Assembly (NCBI GenBank): GCA_004114245.1
Contig: QZWS01000020.1
Span: 1 to 39,850, forward strand
Reading direction: 5' to 3'
Source of the DNA: Zoopage sp. CT-All
Lineage: Eukaryota > Zoopagomycota > Zoopagomycetes > Zoopagales > Zoopagaceae
Length of the DNA stretch: 39,850 bases
The notes beneath the pieces were generated by a model. It saw only the letters and a program-made list of their open reading frames with translations, was not told the DNA's origin and ran no database searches. Position 1 is the stretch's first letter; each line of letters opens with the position of its first letter. Below, in pieces: positions 18,377 through 28,770 of this stretch. Both the position numbers and the translations under genes were made by a program.

Positions 18377-19843
18377 ATGTCGGAGCGAAACATGCGAAAG
18401 CGCCGCACGGCTCCATCCACCGCAAGCAGCGCGCATTACGTCGGGTACGTTGAAGATGGCGAGTCCGTGGAGGCGATAATGAAGAAGTTCGAGGAGCTGG
18501 AGCGGTTCAAGTCCGAGGCAGTTGCCGCACCGTCATCTGCGTCGTCTCACGCACCAGCCTCGGATGATTTCGCCAGGGACTCGGAGACTGTCCCCGACGA
18601 TGCAGCATTGACCGATAGTCAACTGGAGGAGCTTTTCAAGCGCACGAGCGCTTTCACTGTGCAATCGGCGAGTCTCGATGAGCCGTTGGACGAGGAGCTG
18701 CTCGCATACCTCGAGCTCGATTCCGACGGCCACGAGTACGACCAGCATTCCATGCGCTCATTATAATATGTAACTCCATTTATGTGGCAGATTCGACGAG
18801 GATATTGACGGGTACGATTCATGGGACGAGGAGTTTGGTCGACCTCGGCAACGTTCGTCCAAATCTAACAAGCTATCTGCCGAACATCGAGATCGTATCG
18901 TGCAAAAATATCGTGAGCTGCGTGATGCTGGAACTGGTCGTATCGGTATCAAGACGGCTCTCAAAAAGTCCATGTAGGCGCCTATAGTTGCTCGCATTCG
19001 ATACTGATACCCCCCCCCAAGCATCGTCGACCCGAGTTTGCCGACGTACACGCGCATGCCACGGCCTATTCCACTCTCGTGGGCCATTAGAATGAAAGCC
19101 TTGGAAGAGCTGGACGCTAATCCACCAAACTCACAATACTTTGAGCTCGACCCGCTCAAAATAAATGCCGCAGACGTCGGAGCCCAGTTCAAAGCAATCC
19201 TCATCGACCCGCCTATTCTTGGGAACACCGAGACGCCCACTGTGGACGTCAAGGACCTGGTAACTCACGCCACAGCCACTGCACCACTTAGCCTCACCTA
19301 CTAGTCTTCGTTGCTAATAAACCAACTGGCACATGCCGGTTTTTTATTCATCTGGGCCGGCAAGACTCAGACCCTCGCCATTCTCAAGCTCGCCGAGTCC
19401 TGGGGATACCGATACGTTGAAAACATTTGCTGGATGCCGCTCGCAGTTAATAATCGGATTGTCGAGACGCCGGGCGAACTGCTTAAATGCGCCAAGAGAT
19501 CGCTGCTCATGTTTCGACGGGTGCTTGCTCCATCCTACCACCTTTGGCCTTGACAACCGATTAGGAAGGTGACATAGAGCTGCGACACCAGCGCAATGCT
19601 GATTGCATTTTCGAATTTCTCAGACCACGCCGCCCAGGCTCGTTAACGGACGAGAAGCCTGAGGCTGTCTACCATCTTATCGAGACCCTGGTGCCTACCA
19701 CTGGCAACAGCCCCGAGTTCCTCGAGCTATGGGCGCAGCCAAAAAGAAAACGAAGCGGATGGGTCACTGTATGTTCCACACTAATATAACTGCATTCTTC
19801 ACACAAGACTATTGACCCGGTGATTTTCGCCATCACCTATTGA
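18377..19843 (+). CDS. MT-A70 family methyltransferase-like protein (METTL14/MTA9-like), DPPW replaced by DPPI
   Basis: Exons 18377-18735, 18791-18973, 19022-19259, 19305-19520, 19565-19768 and probably 19808-19843 (411 residues). Without the last intron the protein ends at 19789. The N-terminal third is acidic and disordered. The MT-A70 fold begins near FKAILIDPPILGN (about residue 235), followed by HAGFLFIWAGKTQT, SWGYRYVENICWMP, LLKCAKRSLLMFRR, RNADCIFEFLRP, KPEAVYHLIETLVP and LELWAQPKRKRSGWVTV. These align in order with METTL3/METTL14. The catalytic DPPW of active N6-adenine methyltransferases reads DPPI, so it is probably the non-catalytic, nucleic-acid-binding partner of a heterodimer, like METTL14 (EPPL) or the MTA9 subunit of the 6mA complex described in ciliates and early-diverging fungi. 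Whether RNA or DNA is the target cannot be read from sequence. Its stop lies 11 nt from the convergent GDH stop. Confidence 0.85.
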
Positions 19844-19854
19844 CAAGCGGCGGA

Positions 19855-22800
19855 TTACTCGTCGGCTCCGCCAACGCGCTCAAAGTAGCCAGCCATAAAC
19901 TCGAAGAAGGCAAACTGGCTGGGCGCAGTGCCGTACCGGTACACAAAGCTGAAATAGAATGAGGACAAATACATGGCACACAAGAATGCCTACCGACTGG
20001 CGAGGTAGGAACCAAAGATGGCACGGATGTAGTTATCCGGCACGCGCTCGAGAACCGTGTCGAGACCCAGCATATCGAGCAACAGGTTTGGCAATGCCTC
20101 CTGGAGGACGACGCGACGTAGCGGCACGTTATTCCAGAGCGAGGTATGCTGGAGCTCCTCGTTGAGGCGGACGATGGCAAAGCTGAGGTCGTCGGAGATG
20201 ATTGATTTGGGCTGGCCCGACTCCTGCGCTTGCTTCCAGATGCACTCAAACTCGAGCTCGGCGTTCTTTTCGATGATCGCCTGGACTTCCTTGACATATT
20301 TGCTGTAAAAGTCAGGGACGTGGTCATCCTTGACCTGCATATGCTTGTAGAACTCGTCGTCGCTGAAGGAGAGCGCGGCGAGCACCTCGAGCGAGGAGCT
20401 GGTCACCCCACCCTTGTTGGCGCTAGCATCCTTGAATACGATGGCGCCAGCGTTCTCCAGACGAAGGCGCGCCTCCTGTGTGAAAAACAGGTTGGCGCCC
20501 TCGACAATGTAGCGGAAGCGCGGGTTGCCGTCGCTGTCCATGAGGCTATAGACGTTGTTCACGTCCACTGCCTCGGGACGGCCGCCGCACGGAACAAACA
20601 GCTGTGCGGACGATTTGCTCAGCAGATGGAACTCGTTACGGAAGGTAAGGCCATCGTCGACGACTTCGCCGTTGGGAAGCTTCACCTTGTACTCGTCGAC
20701 AAGCACGCGGAATCCATCCTTGGACAGCTTCGTGACGTCAAAGTGGTTGATCATCTTGCGGGCGGTGGCGAGGCGCACCAGCTCCTCGCGGTCAATACCG
20801 TGAGGGTCATACAAGACACCGCTGCCATCAACGATGCCGATGGTGAGATCAGACGCAAGCTTGATCTCGTTGGAGCCCAAATCGCCATCGGGGCCGCCCG
20901 TCTGCAGCTTGGTGATGGTCTTCTCGTCGAGGCCGAGCTTACGATAGATTCCGAGCACATACTGACGGACGGAGCGAGTGGTCATGCCAAACAGGTCGTG
21001 AGGAATGCCGCCGAGAGACTGGCTCTTGCCGGTCGTGAACGCTTTCCAGAACGAGGCACCGCGCTGGCGGGCGTGCTGGCTGGCCCAGTCCATGTAATCG
21101 GCGGTGCCCTCGTCGGGGCCGAGGAAGAGGATCTCCTCCTTTCCGTGCAGATCCACAATTTTTTCCTTGATCCCCGGGGACTGGCCGACGAGGAGCAAGT
21201 CGAGCACAGCATCGATGTACTTTTCGAATGCGACCTTTGGCTTGTTCTGGTCAACATCGAGCAGGATAGTGCCCTTGGAGCCTCCCTCGGGAATATCCTT
21301 GTTCTTGCGCTGCTGGGTCGAGGCAAGGGCATAGTTCTCGTCAAAGAGCGAGCGAAGATTGATGGAGTACGCCTCGCGATTGCGCGAGCGAATGATGCGG
21401 ATGCCGCCACGAGCGATATCACGGAAGCGCAGATGGAAGCCTCGGAATTCGGCGCCGACGACGAGGATGAGGCCGTACGGCTTGATGGGGTATTCGATCG
21501 CAGGCAAAAAGTCGGTGGTGAGACGGAACGAAAGCGCAACCTTGGTGGGCTGGTAAAAGTTGGTCTTGAGGACGTGCTTGTTAAAGGTGAGGAACGACTC
21601 AAAGACCATGAACTCGTGGGCGTTGGAGGTCGTGCGCTTGATCTTCTCCAGCAGCTCCTCGTCGGAGAGTGGGATGGCGGTGCGAATGCGCATGTAGGAG
21701 ATGGTAGGCTTGAGGGCGGCCTTGGGCGGATTGATGTAGTGGGTCATGGCAAAGTTGACGTACAGCAGCTTGAGCAGCTCGGGGTACATCTTGATGATGT
21801 CCAGCACGTACTCGCGGGTGAACGTGTCTGTGCGTAGGCGCTTCTTCATCTTGGTCAGCACTTCGACGTGGGCGGGGTTGTTAGTGTCGAGGATGGAAGC
21901 GAGCGTGGTGTACTCGTTGCCAAGACGGTTGAGAAAGTGCTGGGCAAAAATCCATCCAACATAGGCGTAGATTGCCTCCTGCACGGACAGCCTCTTGAGC
22001 TGGAAAAACTCTTGGAGCGGGGTGGTGGGCAGGCAGTAGATGAGGGAGGCCTCCTTCATGACCTGGTAGATGGTGTGCTCAATCGGCAGCGCCTTGGAGC
22101 TCGGCACCGGGTTGAGGTAGATGCAGATGACGGTGACGCCGTTGGCGAACTGCTCAACGTACTTGCGCGTGGAGTAGAGATCGTAGTAGTGATAGAGATC
22201 GGACAGGGCCGAGAAGAACGACTTGGTCGAGCGCTGGCGATATCCAATCACGATGCGCTTCTCGCGGCTGTTCTCGATCGGAAACATCTCAATGACGGGG
22301 CCGTTTCGCTGCATCACGGTGCGGATCACACGCTGGTACATGTCCAGGGTGTTTTCGGTGGCCTTTTCGAGGAAGCGCTTGTCGGCGATCAGGCGAATAT
22401 CCATGGCTTCTTGGGGCGTCGGGTTGGGCCGCACAAAATGGCACTTTCCAACAAAGTAACACCGCAGCTGGGTGGTGAGAGACGACGAGACGGTGCCACG
22501 CGAGCGGTACGTCTCGAGCCGATACGCGGCGCCGTTGATCGAATCCGAGCCATCGAGGTACTTCTCGTCAATGCGCCGCTCCACATGGATCGCATCGGTG
22601 GTGACCGTCGCTCCGGATGTAACCCCAGCAGGCACCACGACCGAGACACCTGGGCGACTCGTGTGAATATACACAGCACCGTCCTCCGTCTCGCGGTCCA
22701 AATGCACCTCCAGCTCCTTCTCGTTGCGCGTGTAGGCCAGGATCTTGGAGCCGAAGAGGGCCATGACATGCTGGCCGATGGTCTCTGCCGACTCGAGCAT

Positions 22801-23112
22801 GAAGTACATGGGATCGATGCCGAGGTTGTGGAAGTACCAGTGGACCTCGGCGTCGATGAGCTCGGGGGGGACAAAGCCCTTGTCGCGGATGTAGGCAGCG
22901 ACATGGGCCATGAGCGGCTCCTTGCCGTCAAAGGTGTTGGCGGCGTAATCCGGCGATCCGCCGGTGTCGGCCATGGCAGAGGCCAGGTTGGCGGCAGAGG
23001 TAGGCGGGGACGACATGGCGGAGCGGGACAGATGCGGGGAAAAAGTGGTCGAGATTTTGGCAGCCTGTTGGCTTGAACGACACGTCTGCAAACATCGCGT
23101 GCTTCTCGTCAT
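19855..23112 (-). CDS. GDH2: NAD-specific glutamate dehydrogenase (fungal ~115 kDa type)
   Basis: Two exons: 19994-23112 and 19855-19948, with a 45-nt intron (donor gtaggc, acceptor ttcag). CDS 3,213 nt, 1,070 residues, the usual size of the fungal large NAD-GDH. It catalyses glutamate + NAD+ to 2-oxoglutarate + NH4+ and NADH, the catabolic direction. Visible motifs: GFHLRFRDIARGGIRI; the substrate-binding PEGGSKG around residue 607; the nucleotide-binding TGGPDGDLGSNE near 740; FVPCGGRPEAV; YIVEGANLFFT. The small last exon supplies FVYRYGTAPSQFAFFEF, as in homologues. The first 40 residues (MTRSTRCLQTCRSSQQAAK...) are Arg/Ser/Thr-rich without acidic residues, suggesting a mitochondrial presequence. 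A second in-frame ATG (MSSPPTSAANLA, residue 33) could start a cytosolic form. Long open frames on the opposite strand are shadows. Confidence 0.96.
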
Positions 23113-23163
23113 TTAGTACGAATGCTATAATATAATATACTAGTAACATGCCCACCCGCGTCG
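23113..23163 (-). promoter_or_regulatory. 51-nt spacer between ABC transporter stop and GDH start, AT-rich
   Basis: The spacer between two same-strand genes contains an AT-rich core at 23125-23140, which reads gtatattatattatag on the minus strand. It could be a TATA-like element for GDH or a poly(A) efficiency element for the upstream ABC gene, or both. The rest of the GDH promoter would have to overlap the ABC coding end. Confidence 0.4.
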
Positions 23164-26100
23164 TCACCGCGAATGACTCCCCTCGACGATGCCCACAGCG
23201 GCAACAAGGCGCTGCCCTATGCCCCACGCTGCCTGCCATACATCCTGCTGCGCTGCCCGGCTCTGTTGAACCGTCATGGCATGGTACCGACCACGGCGCG
23301 CGATCAGGTCGAAATGCCTGCCCATCTCTACGATTCGGCCATCGTGCAACACCACTATGGAGGTTTTGGTGAATTTAGCAACGCGGGAGAGCCTACTGAT
23401 GCGGTCGGCCCATTGGGCGGCCGAAACACGCTTGGATGTCACAATGATGGTGGCGGTCTTGAGGTAACCTCGGATCCCTTCTAGCACTCGCACTTCCAAG
23501 CCTGGGTCGAGACAGCATGTGCTCGAATCGAGCAGCAGCACTCGTGGGTCTGCGGCAAGGGCCCGCGCTATGGCTAGCTGTGTCCGCTTCGATTCCAGCT
23601 CCACGTCATCCTACCAACCGCACACATCAATGGTGTCCCCCTACGACCCAATCAAAACGTACCAAATCGCCCAGTGGGGTGTTGACACCTTGGGGAAGAC
23701 CCGAGACCCACTCGTACAGGCCCACGACGCGCAGCACCTCGTACACTGTCGGCATGCTCACCGACGCATCCTCGCGGTGGCCAAAAATCACTGCATCGGC
23801 CAATGTGCGTCCAAACAGCGCCGAATGCGCGTCTACATGCCGTACTCCAGATCGCAGTGCATCGACAGGCCATCGCACCACAGTGCTTCCGTCTAGCTCC
23901 ACCACGCCTCGATTCGCATCGTACAAGCGAAGCAGCAGATCGACCAACGCGGTCTTGCCGCTGCGGGACTCGCCGATAACGGCCACCGATCGGCCGCCTG
24001 GAATCCGCAGCGTCAATTCGCGGAGAACACGACGTTCCGGCAAGGTTGGGTAGTGGAAGTCAGCGCGATTGAATTCAACGCGACCAGAGTCCCAGACCGG
24101 TGGAAAAGCAGTGTCCGCTGGGTAGGTCTTTATAGGCGCATCCGAGACGTTGTTGAGCTTGGCAACGCTCCGATTTGCAAAATCGTATCGGGTATTCAAG
24201 ACCGTGAGCGTGACGCCGCTCGTCAGAGTGAACAGCACTGTGAATGTAATGATGTACACCTGCCGAAGCGTGTACTCGCCATTGTCCACCAGTGTGGAGC
24301 CATAGTAAAATCCGACAGTGTACAAGAGAACCAGTATGGCTACGCAGTGTCAATGGAATGACGAATGCGCGGAGTATTACAGCTGGCAATGCCGTAGCAC
24401 ACTGCCACGATGGCGATAGCTGCAAGCGATAATCGGCGGGTCAGCTCGGCTTCGTCTGCGAAACATGTGAGGATCAACATGCGCAATCAATCGCAAACCA
24501 TGCAGCAGCTTGACAAAATAATCTTCGCGACGCAGCGAGGCGACGGTTTTGACATTTGGCAGTGTTTCGGTAATCATTCGAATGGAGCGTTTAAAGATTT
24601 TACGAGCACGTCGTCCAAGACTGGCAACGATCAGCGCAACGCAATAATGTGAAGGCGGCACCGTTTAAAGGCATTGAATTGCAGATCGCTGGAGCCGGAC
24701 GCAACCGGACTATGCACCTATCAGCATCGTGTTGTGGGAGGAACATCACAAACTAGATTGTGTACAAAGTGAGAGCAAGCGACCACCTACATGGTAACAT
24801 CGTTTTGTTGTGGAGGTGGACCAAGTTACCCTTGCGAGAAAGAAACCGCAAAGCCAGTGACAAGCATGGCAATATGACCAATAACATCACATAGCAGGCC
24901 GAACAAAAGGTCAGACACGTAGAGAGGGCCAACGGCCAGGATGGACGCTAAATTGTCTATACCACGTGAGCCAAGCTACTGCTTCACACAGAGCAGACCT
25001 GACGAATTGGAACGCTCAAAAAAATACTCCATGGGTCGCTGTAGAATACGGTCGAGGGCGGTCTGGCGAAGATCATTCGCGATGCGTGCACCCAGCATAC
25101 TCAGAGCGATCCCGAGGATAGCTCGTGTGAAGAAGGCGGTAAATGCCAAACCAACAGCGATGAGGGTCCATGTTGTCGTTCGACTTTGGAACGTGTCTAA
25201 GCTTGGCATGTTACAGAAGCCACAGTCGGCTAGAGAGTACTCACTTGGCTGACAGCGAAAGTGCCAGCACGTACTCTGACAAAAGCCACGCGAGAAACGG
25301 CGAGACCACGCCATTGACGAGCATTGACAGCAGCCCGAGAGCGAGCAGCAGCTTGTATCTCAACGCTGCAATCAGAAGCCGCATGATTGGAAACGACGCG
25401 CTGTTCACCGTGCTCGCTTTTGATTTTACAGGTGGGCCGGTGACTTCTTGAGAAGACGCAGAGTCCGCTGGATCTTTTTTGCTGGGCGAGCTCAGTGAAG
25501 CCTCCGCGAGCTCTGCTTGTAAAAGGTCCCAGTACGCGCCTTTCTTCTGTTCTAGCTCAACTGGCGTTCCCGATTCTACCACAGATCCGTCGTGGAGCAT
25601 GACTATGGGTGGGTAAACATGCGTTGCAAGGGAGTATTCTAATACCAAGCAGACCAGGACCAATCTTCTTCGCAATCGTCGCTCTGTTCAGCAAAATTAT
25701 GGCCGTTTTGGCCTTGCACGCGGCTTTGACGACGCTTAGGATAGCATCAATGTTCTCGCCTGCACTTGACGTCTCCGGTAAATCATCAAAAAGAATAACG
25801 TCTGATTCGGATATGATGGCTCTTGCTACTGTCGTCATCTATTAAGTATTTTGTCTCAAATAATGCGCGAATCAAGTGATAAACGCACCCATTGGTGATA
25901 AACAGGAAGCTGCTTGGCGTTCGGGCCCACAACCTCGTCATAGCCATCCTTCAACTCTTCAATAATCTTATCCAGTCCTATTCGAGCACACGCTGAAGCG
26001 ACAGGGTCCAGGTCGGAAACGCCATTCAGCTTAATCGGTGGGGGCGCAAAGAGCACACTTGCCTTCTCGACATCAGCGCCGAATCGCACATTATCTCGAA

Positions 26101-27968
26101 TAGTGGCAGTGAACAACACGGGGTCTTTAGGCACGAGTGCGATGGCTTTTCGCAGGAGTCGAGGAGGAATGCTCAAAATGTTGATGTCGTCGAGCATGAT
26201 CCGTCCTCCTTGCGCTTCATAAAACCGAAGTAGCAGATGGGCGATGGAGCTTTTCCCGCTCAAAGGACCACCAACAATGCAGCATGTTTGTCCAGCGCTG
26301 ATAGTGAAGTTTGCATTACGGAGAACAGGGTTCTCAAGCTGGTTTGGATAGGCAAAGTCGACCTGGGAAAACCGGATGGCCCCGAGAAAGGACTTTGACT
26401 CATTCAACGATGGCGGGTGAATCGGAGCCCCGGCAGCTCTACCAATGACGGGATATCGCCAAGGCAACTCGCCGAGCACAGCTGTTAGCGAGGATTGCGC
26501 TAGTTTGCTTTTGGTATATTGCTCGGCGTCGTGCAGCACTTGCCAAATGCACGTAAACGAGCTTTTCGCTGCGAGAAAGACACGAAGCGAGTCGGGAACG
26601 TCAGTGAAGGCGACAAAGGCTAGCAACGTCTAGTATGGAAAGCAGCATACACGAGGATACCTCCACTGATGGCAAGAAACGTAGTAATAAAATTAGCCAT
26701 TCCCAGCTCGTTCGACTGTGTGAGTTCTGCCCCGTACCAAAATGCCAGGGCATAGGATCCGTCTATCGCAGCCCTCAACGATGCTATAAAGCTGAAAATG
26801 ACCCACATAATGCCAGCTGCAAAAAGGCCGAATTCAGTGCTCGAGTGGCATCCCTTCGCTGTGTAAGGCTGGCAACAGGCTGGAGTGCGGCTGCGTATTT
26901 TGCGATTTGTGCATTGGCAGCACGAAGGATGGCGAGCGTGCGAACACCGCGAATCGATTCAGCAGCGATACGGTCGGCTCGAGCGAAAGCCTGGGCGAGG
27001 CTTGGAATCATACGGTTCGATGCAAAAATCATGATAGCCGAGCTAATAACTACGGGATGTAAATCGTTTCGCAGAACAGCAGAGAGTGCTACGCATGGCA
27101 GGGACAGCTGTAAGCAAAACCAACGACAGGCGCCAGTCTACAGCAGTTCAAGCGCAGCAAATGGATACAAGGTCATGCCAACGGTAAATGCGACTGCTAG
27201 AAATGCCAGCGTGGATACGAATGACTGCAGAAAGCGTGGCAATCCCTGATTACCGATCCCACGGCGCCAGACGCTCCAAGGAGTCGTGTCCTCATTCAAC
27301 TCGGAATCATTGGAGGCATCCGACGGCGCCTTGCTCTTAGCAGCGCCCGACAAGGGCGGATTCACGTTGATTCTGCCCAGCAATTCATACGCACCACCAT
27401 TGGCATCGAACCAAGAACAGGGCAGCGAAAACACCGCGCGCATGTACGCTTCTCTCACCGCACGCGACTGCTTTTCCGCGGCGAGCTCCATGGACGCCGC
27501 CTGCACGGTGCCAGATATCAATGCGACGCAGGCGACGCCGATCAATGCCAGAACCCAGCTCCAAATTTCATCGGACAGCCTTGAGGCGGCGGATTGCTTC
27601 GGCAAGAGCGACGACACCACGTCTGGATAGCGCAATATAAATGCTTGATGGATCGCGAATATCTGCTGGAGGAGCAACACGGCTCCAGGCAGCGTGCAGG
27701 CATTGACGACCGCGAGAATGCAGCTTGCAGCCTGCAACGCCACGGTCTGCCCAAAAACATCCGATGGGCTGCGCACCGGCACCAGTGTTCTCCACAGCGA
27801 TGGGCTTGCCGCGGGCCTCGTGAGTCCAACTGCAGCCGCCGGGTCGTCGTTTGGGCGTGGCTGGGAAGATGAGAAGAGGGAGGTGGTGCCGGCGCTCAGA
27901 CCGGCAAAGGAAGCGTCGAGGGGAGATATGGGCGGCAGCGACGTGCGCCGATTGAGCGCCCACGGCAT
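23164..27968 (-). CDS. Full-length ABCB-type (MDR-like) transporter with degenerate nucleotide-binding domains
   Basis: Sixteen exons: 27142-27968, 27093-27107, 26807-27042, 26661-26762, 25889-26619, 25646-25838, 25245-25602, 24990-25201, 24830-24947, 24766-24786, 24662-24709, 24499-24620, 24381-24455, 23663-24339, 23397-23610 and 23164-23354; 4,140 nt, 1,379 residues. The layout TMD1-NBD1-TMD2-NBD2 is complete (SYALAFWYG in TMD1; SQGWSLALT and GFYYGSTLVDNGEYTL in TMD2). Both Walker A loops are intact: GGPLSGKSS near residue 510 and GESRSGKTA near 1146. A-loop tyrosines are present (FAYP, FHYP). NBD1 has LPVYH for LSGGQ, PKDPVLF for the Q-loop, FDDLPE for LDEAT and LLNRAT for AHRLS. NBD2 has ELESK for LSGGQ, LLLDSST for LLLDEAT and TSKRVS for AHRLS. 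ATP binding may persist but hydrolysis looks lost. Introns remove all in-frame stops, so it is not an obvious pseudogene. An upstream in-frame ATG exists at 28043. Confidence 0.88.
24766..24786 (-). other. 21-nt microexon in the ABC transporter (TMD2)
   Basis: Encodes GWSLALT across phase-2 junctions, between introns 24787-24829 (donor gtaact, acceptor tgtag) and 24710-24765 (donor gtacac, acceptor catag). Its inclusion recreates the conserved GWxLAL motif of ABCB second membrane domains and keeps frame with the following exon (PVASGSSDLQFNAFKR). Confidence 0.8.
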
Positions 27969-28135
27969 GGGGAGAGATGGCAAGGGCGAGCGGTGCGATG
28001 GATGGTGATTATTGGGAAATAAAAATAAAATCCGAGTGCGCATGATGGCTGCTCCTGTGCCACAAGAGGAAGAGGCTGGGGACACGCAAATCGCCCAGCC
28101 ACCGCGCCGCCACCGCACCGCCAGCAGCATGTCCA

Positions 28136-28627
28136 TCACCACTGTGCCCTTCGTCGAGCCCGATTCCATCGAATCACCCGCCGCTTCCAGCCCCACGACT
28201 CCCGTCTCGTATCCATCGCCTCCTTCAGCTTTTCTGTGTGCTCTTTTGCGGCGGGGGCCTGCATCATGACAAATACGGGGGAGCACCCGAATCGCTTTGC
28301 GAGCGCGTTGCGCGTATGCGTCGCTGGATCGGATGCTCGCAGCTCGCGCATCTCGCGCACCTGCTCTGCTGTGAGCATGCTTCCTGACGACGGTTTTGGC
28401 GCGCGGATGGGTGGGGGGAGCACGACTTTAGCTGCGGCGCTGGAGATGTCTGCAGCCGTTGCAGGTCTCGCAGGCAGCGCGATGGCGGCTGTCGCGGGAT
28501 TTCGCACAATGAAGAGAGAATTGTCGGACAGCCGGAACCGCGGCAGGTGCGATGGGATTACATCGGGTGTTCGCTTGATGAACGTCCGCGGAATTCGCGG
28601 AAGCCGGAGGCCGAGAGAGGATGCCAT
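28136..28627 (-). CDS. Mitochondrial large-subunit ribosomal protein mL58 (MRP-L20 family)
   Basis: Single exon; the ATG at 28627 gives 163 residues beginning MASSLGLRLPRIPRTFIKR, basic and amphipathic as expected for a mitochondrial presequence. Upstream in-frame ATGs (for example at 28720) are possible. The middle has SHLPRFRLSDNSLFIVRNP and the diagnostic C-terminal half reads LTAEQVREMRELRASDPATH, then LAKRFGCSPVFVMMQAPA, then a charged helix ending RVIRWNRARRRAQW. This matches the fungal MRP-L20/mL58 family, a fungal-specific mitoribosome component. It lies upstream of the ABC gene on the same strand and divergent from the PACT gene. Confidence 0.85.
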   Translation of the reverse strand: MASSLGLRLPRIPRTFIKRTPDVIPSHLPRFRLSDNSLFIVRNPATAAIALPARPATAADISSAAAKVVLPPPIRAPKPSSGSMLTAEQVREMRELRASDPATHTRNALAKRFGCSPVFVMMQAPAAKEHTEKLKEAMDTRRESWGWKRRVIRWNRARRRAQW

Positions 28628-28770
28628 GCAGTCGTTCTGGACAAGGCACCGTGACGGCTGTTTGGGCAGCCCGCCCAACATTGCTCTCCCGCCTGCGCCT
28701 GCGCCTGCTTCTCGCGACATTCCAACGGATCCATTGACCGTGACAAAGTTTATACCCAGAATCGGTGACC

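Noticed and set aside
20230-21837. 535-codon plus-strand open frame opposite GDH
   Set aside because: Antisense of a well-conserved enzyme; no recognisable domain, and explained by codon bias of the sense strand.
21868-23076. 402-codon plus-strand open frame opposite GDH
   Set aside because: Same reason; resembles the spurious NAD-GH antisense family rather than a real protein.
24948-24989. In-frame TAG in the second membrane domain of the ABC gene
   Set aside because: It falls inside a 42-nt intron (donor gtgtga, acceptor tttag); removing it yields SNSSGLLSSILAVGP with family-typical length.
26763-26830. Apparent frameshift at an A5 run (26821-26825) in the ABC gene
   Set aside because: A 44-nt intron (26763-26806; donor gtgggt, acceptor gatag, both phase 1) joins the frames and gives exactly the normal ABCB spacing before SYALAFWYG, so no indel is needed.
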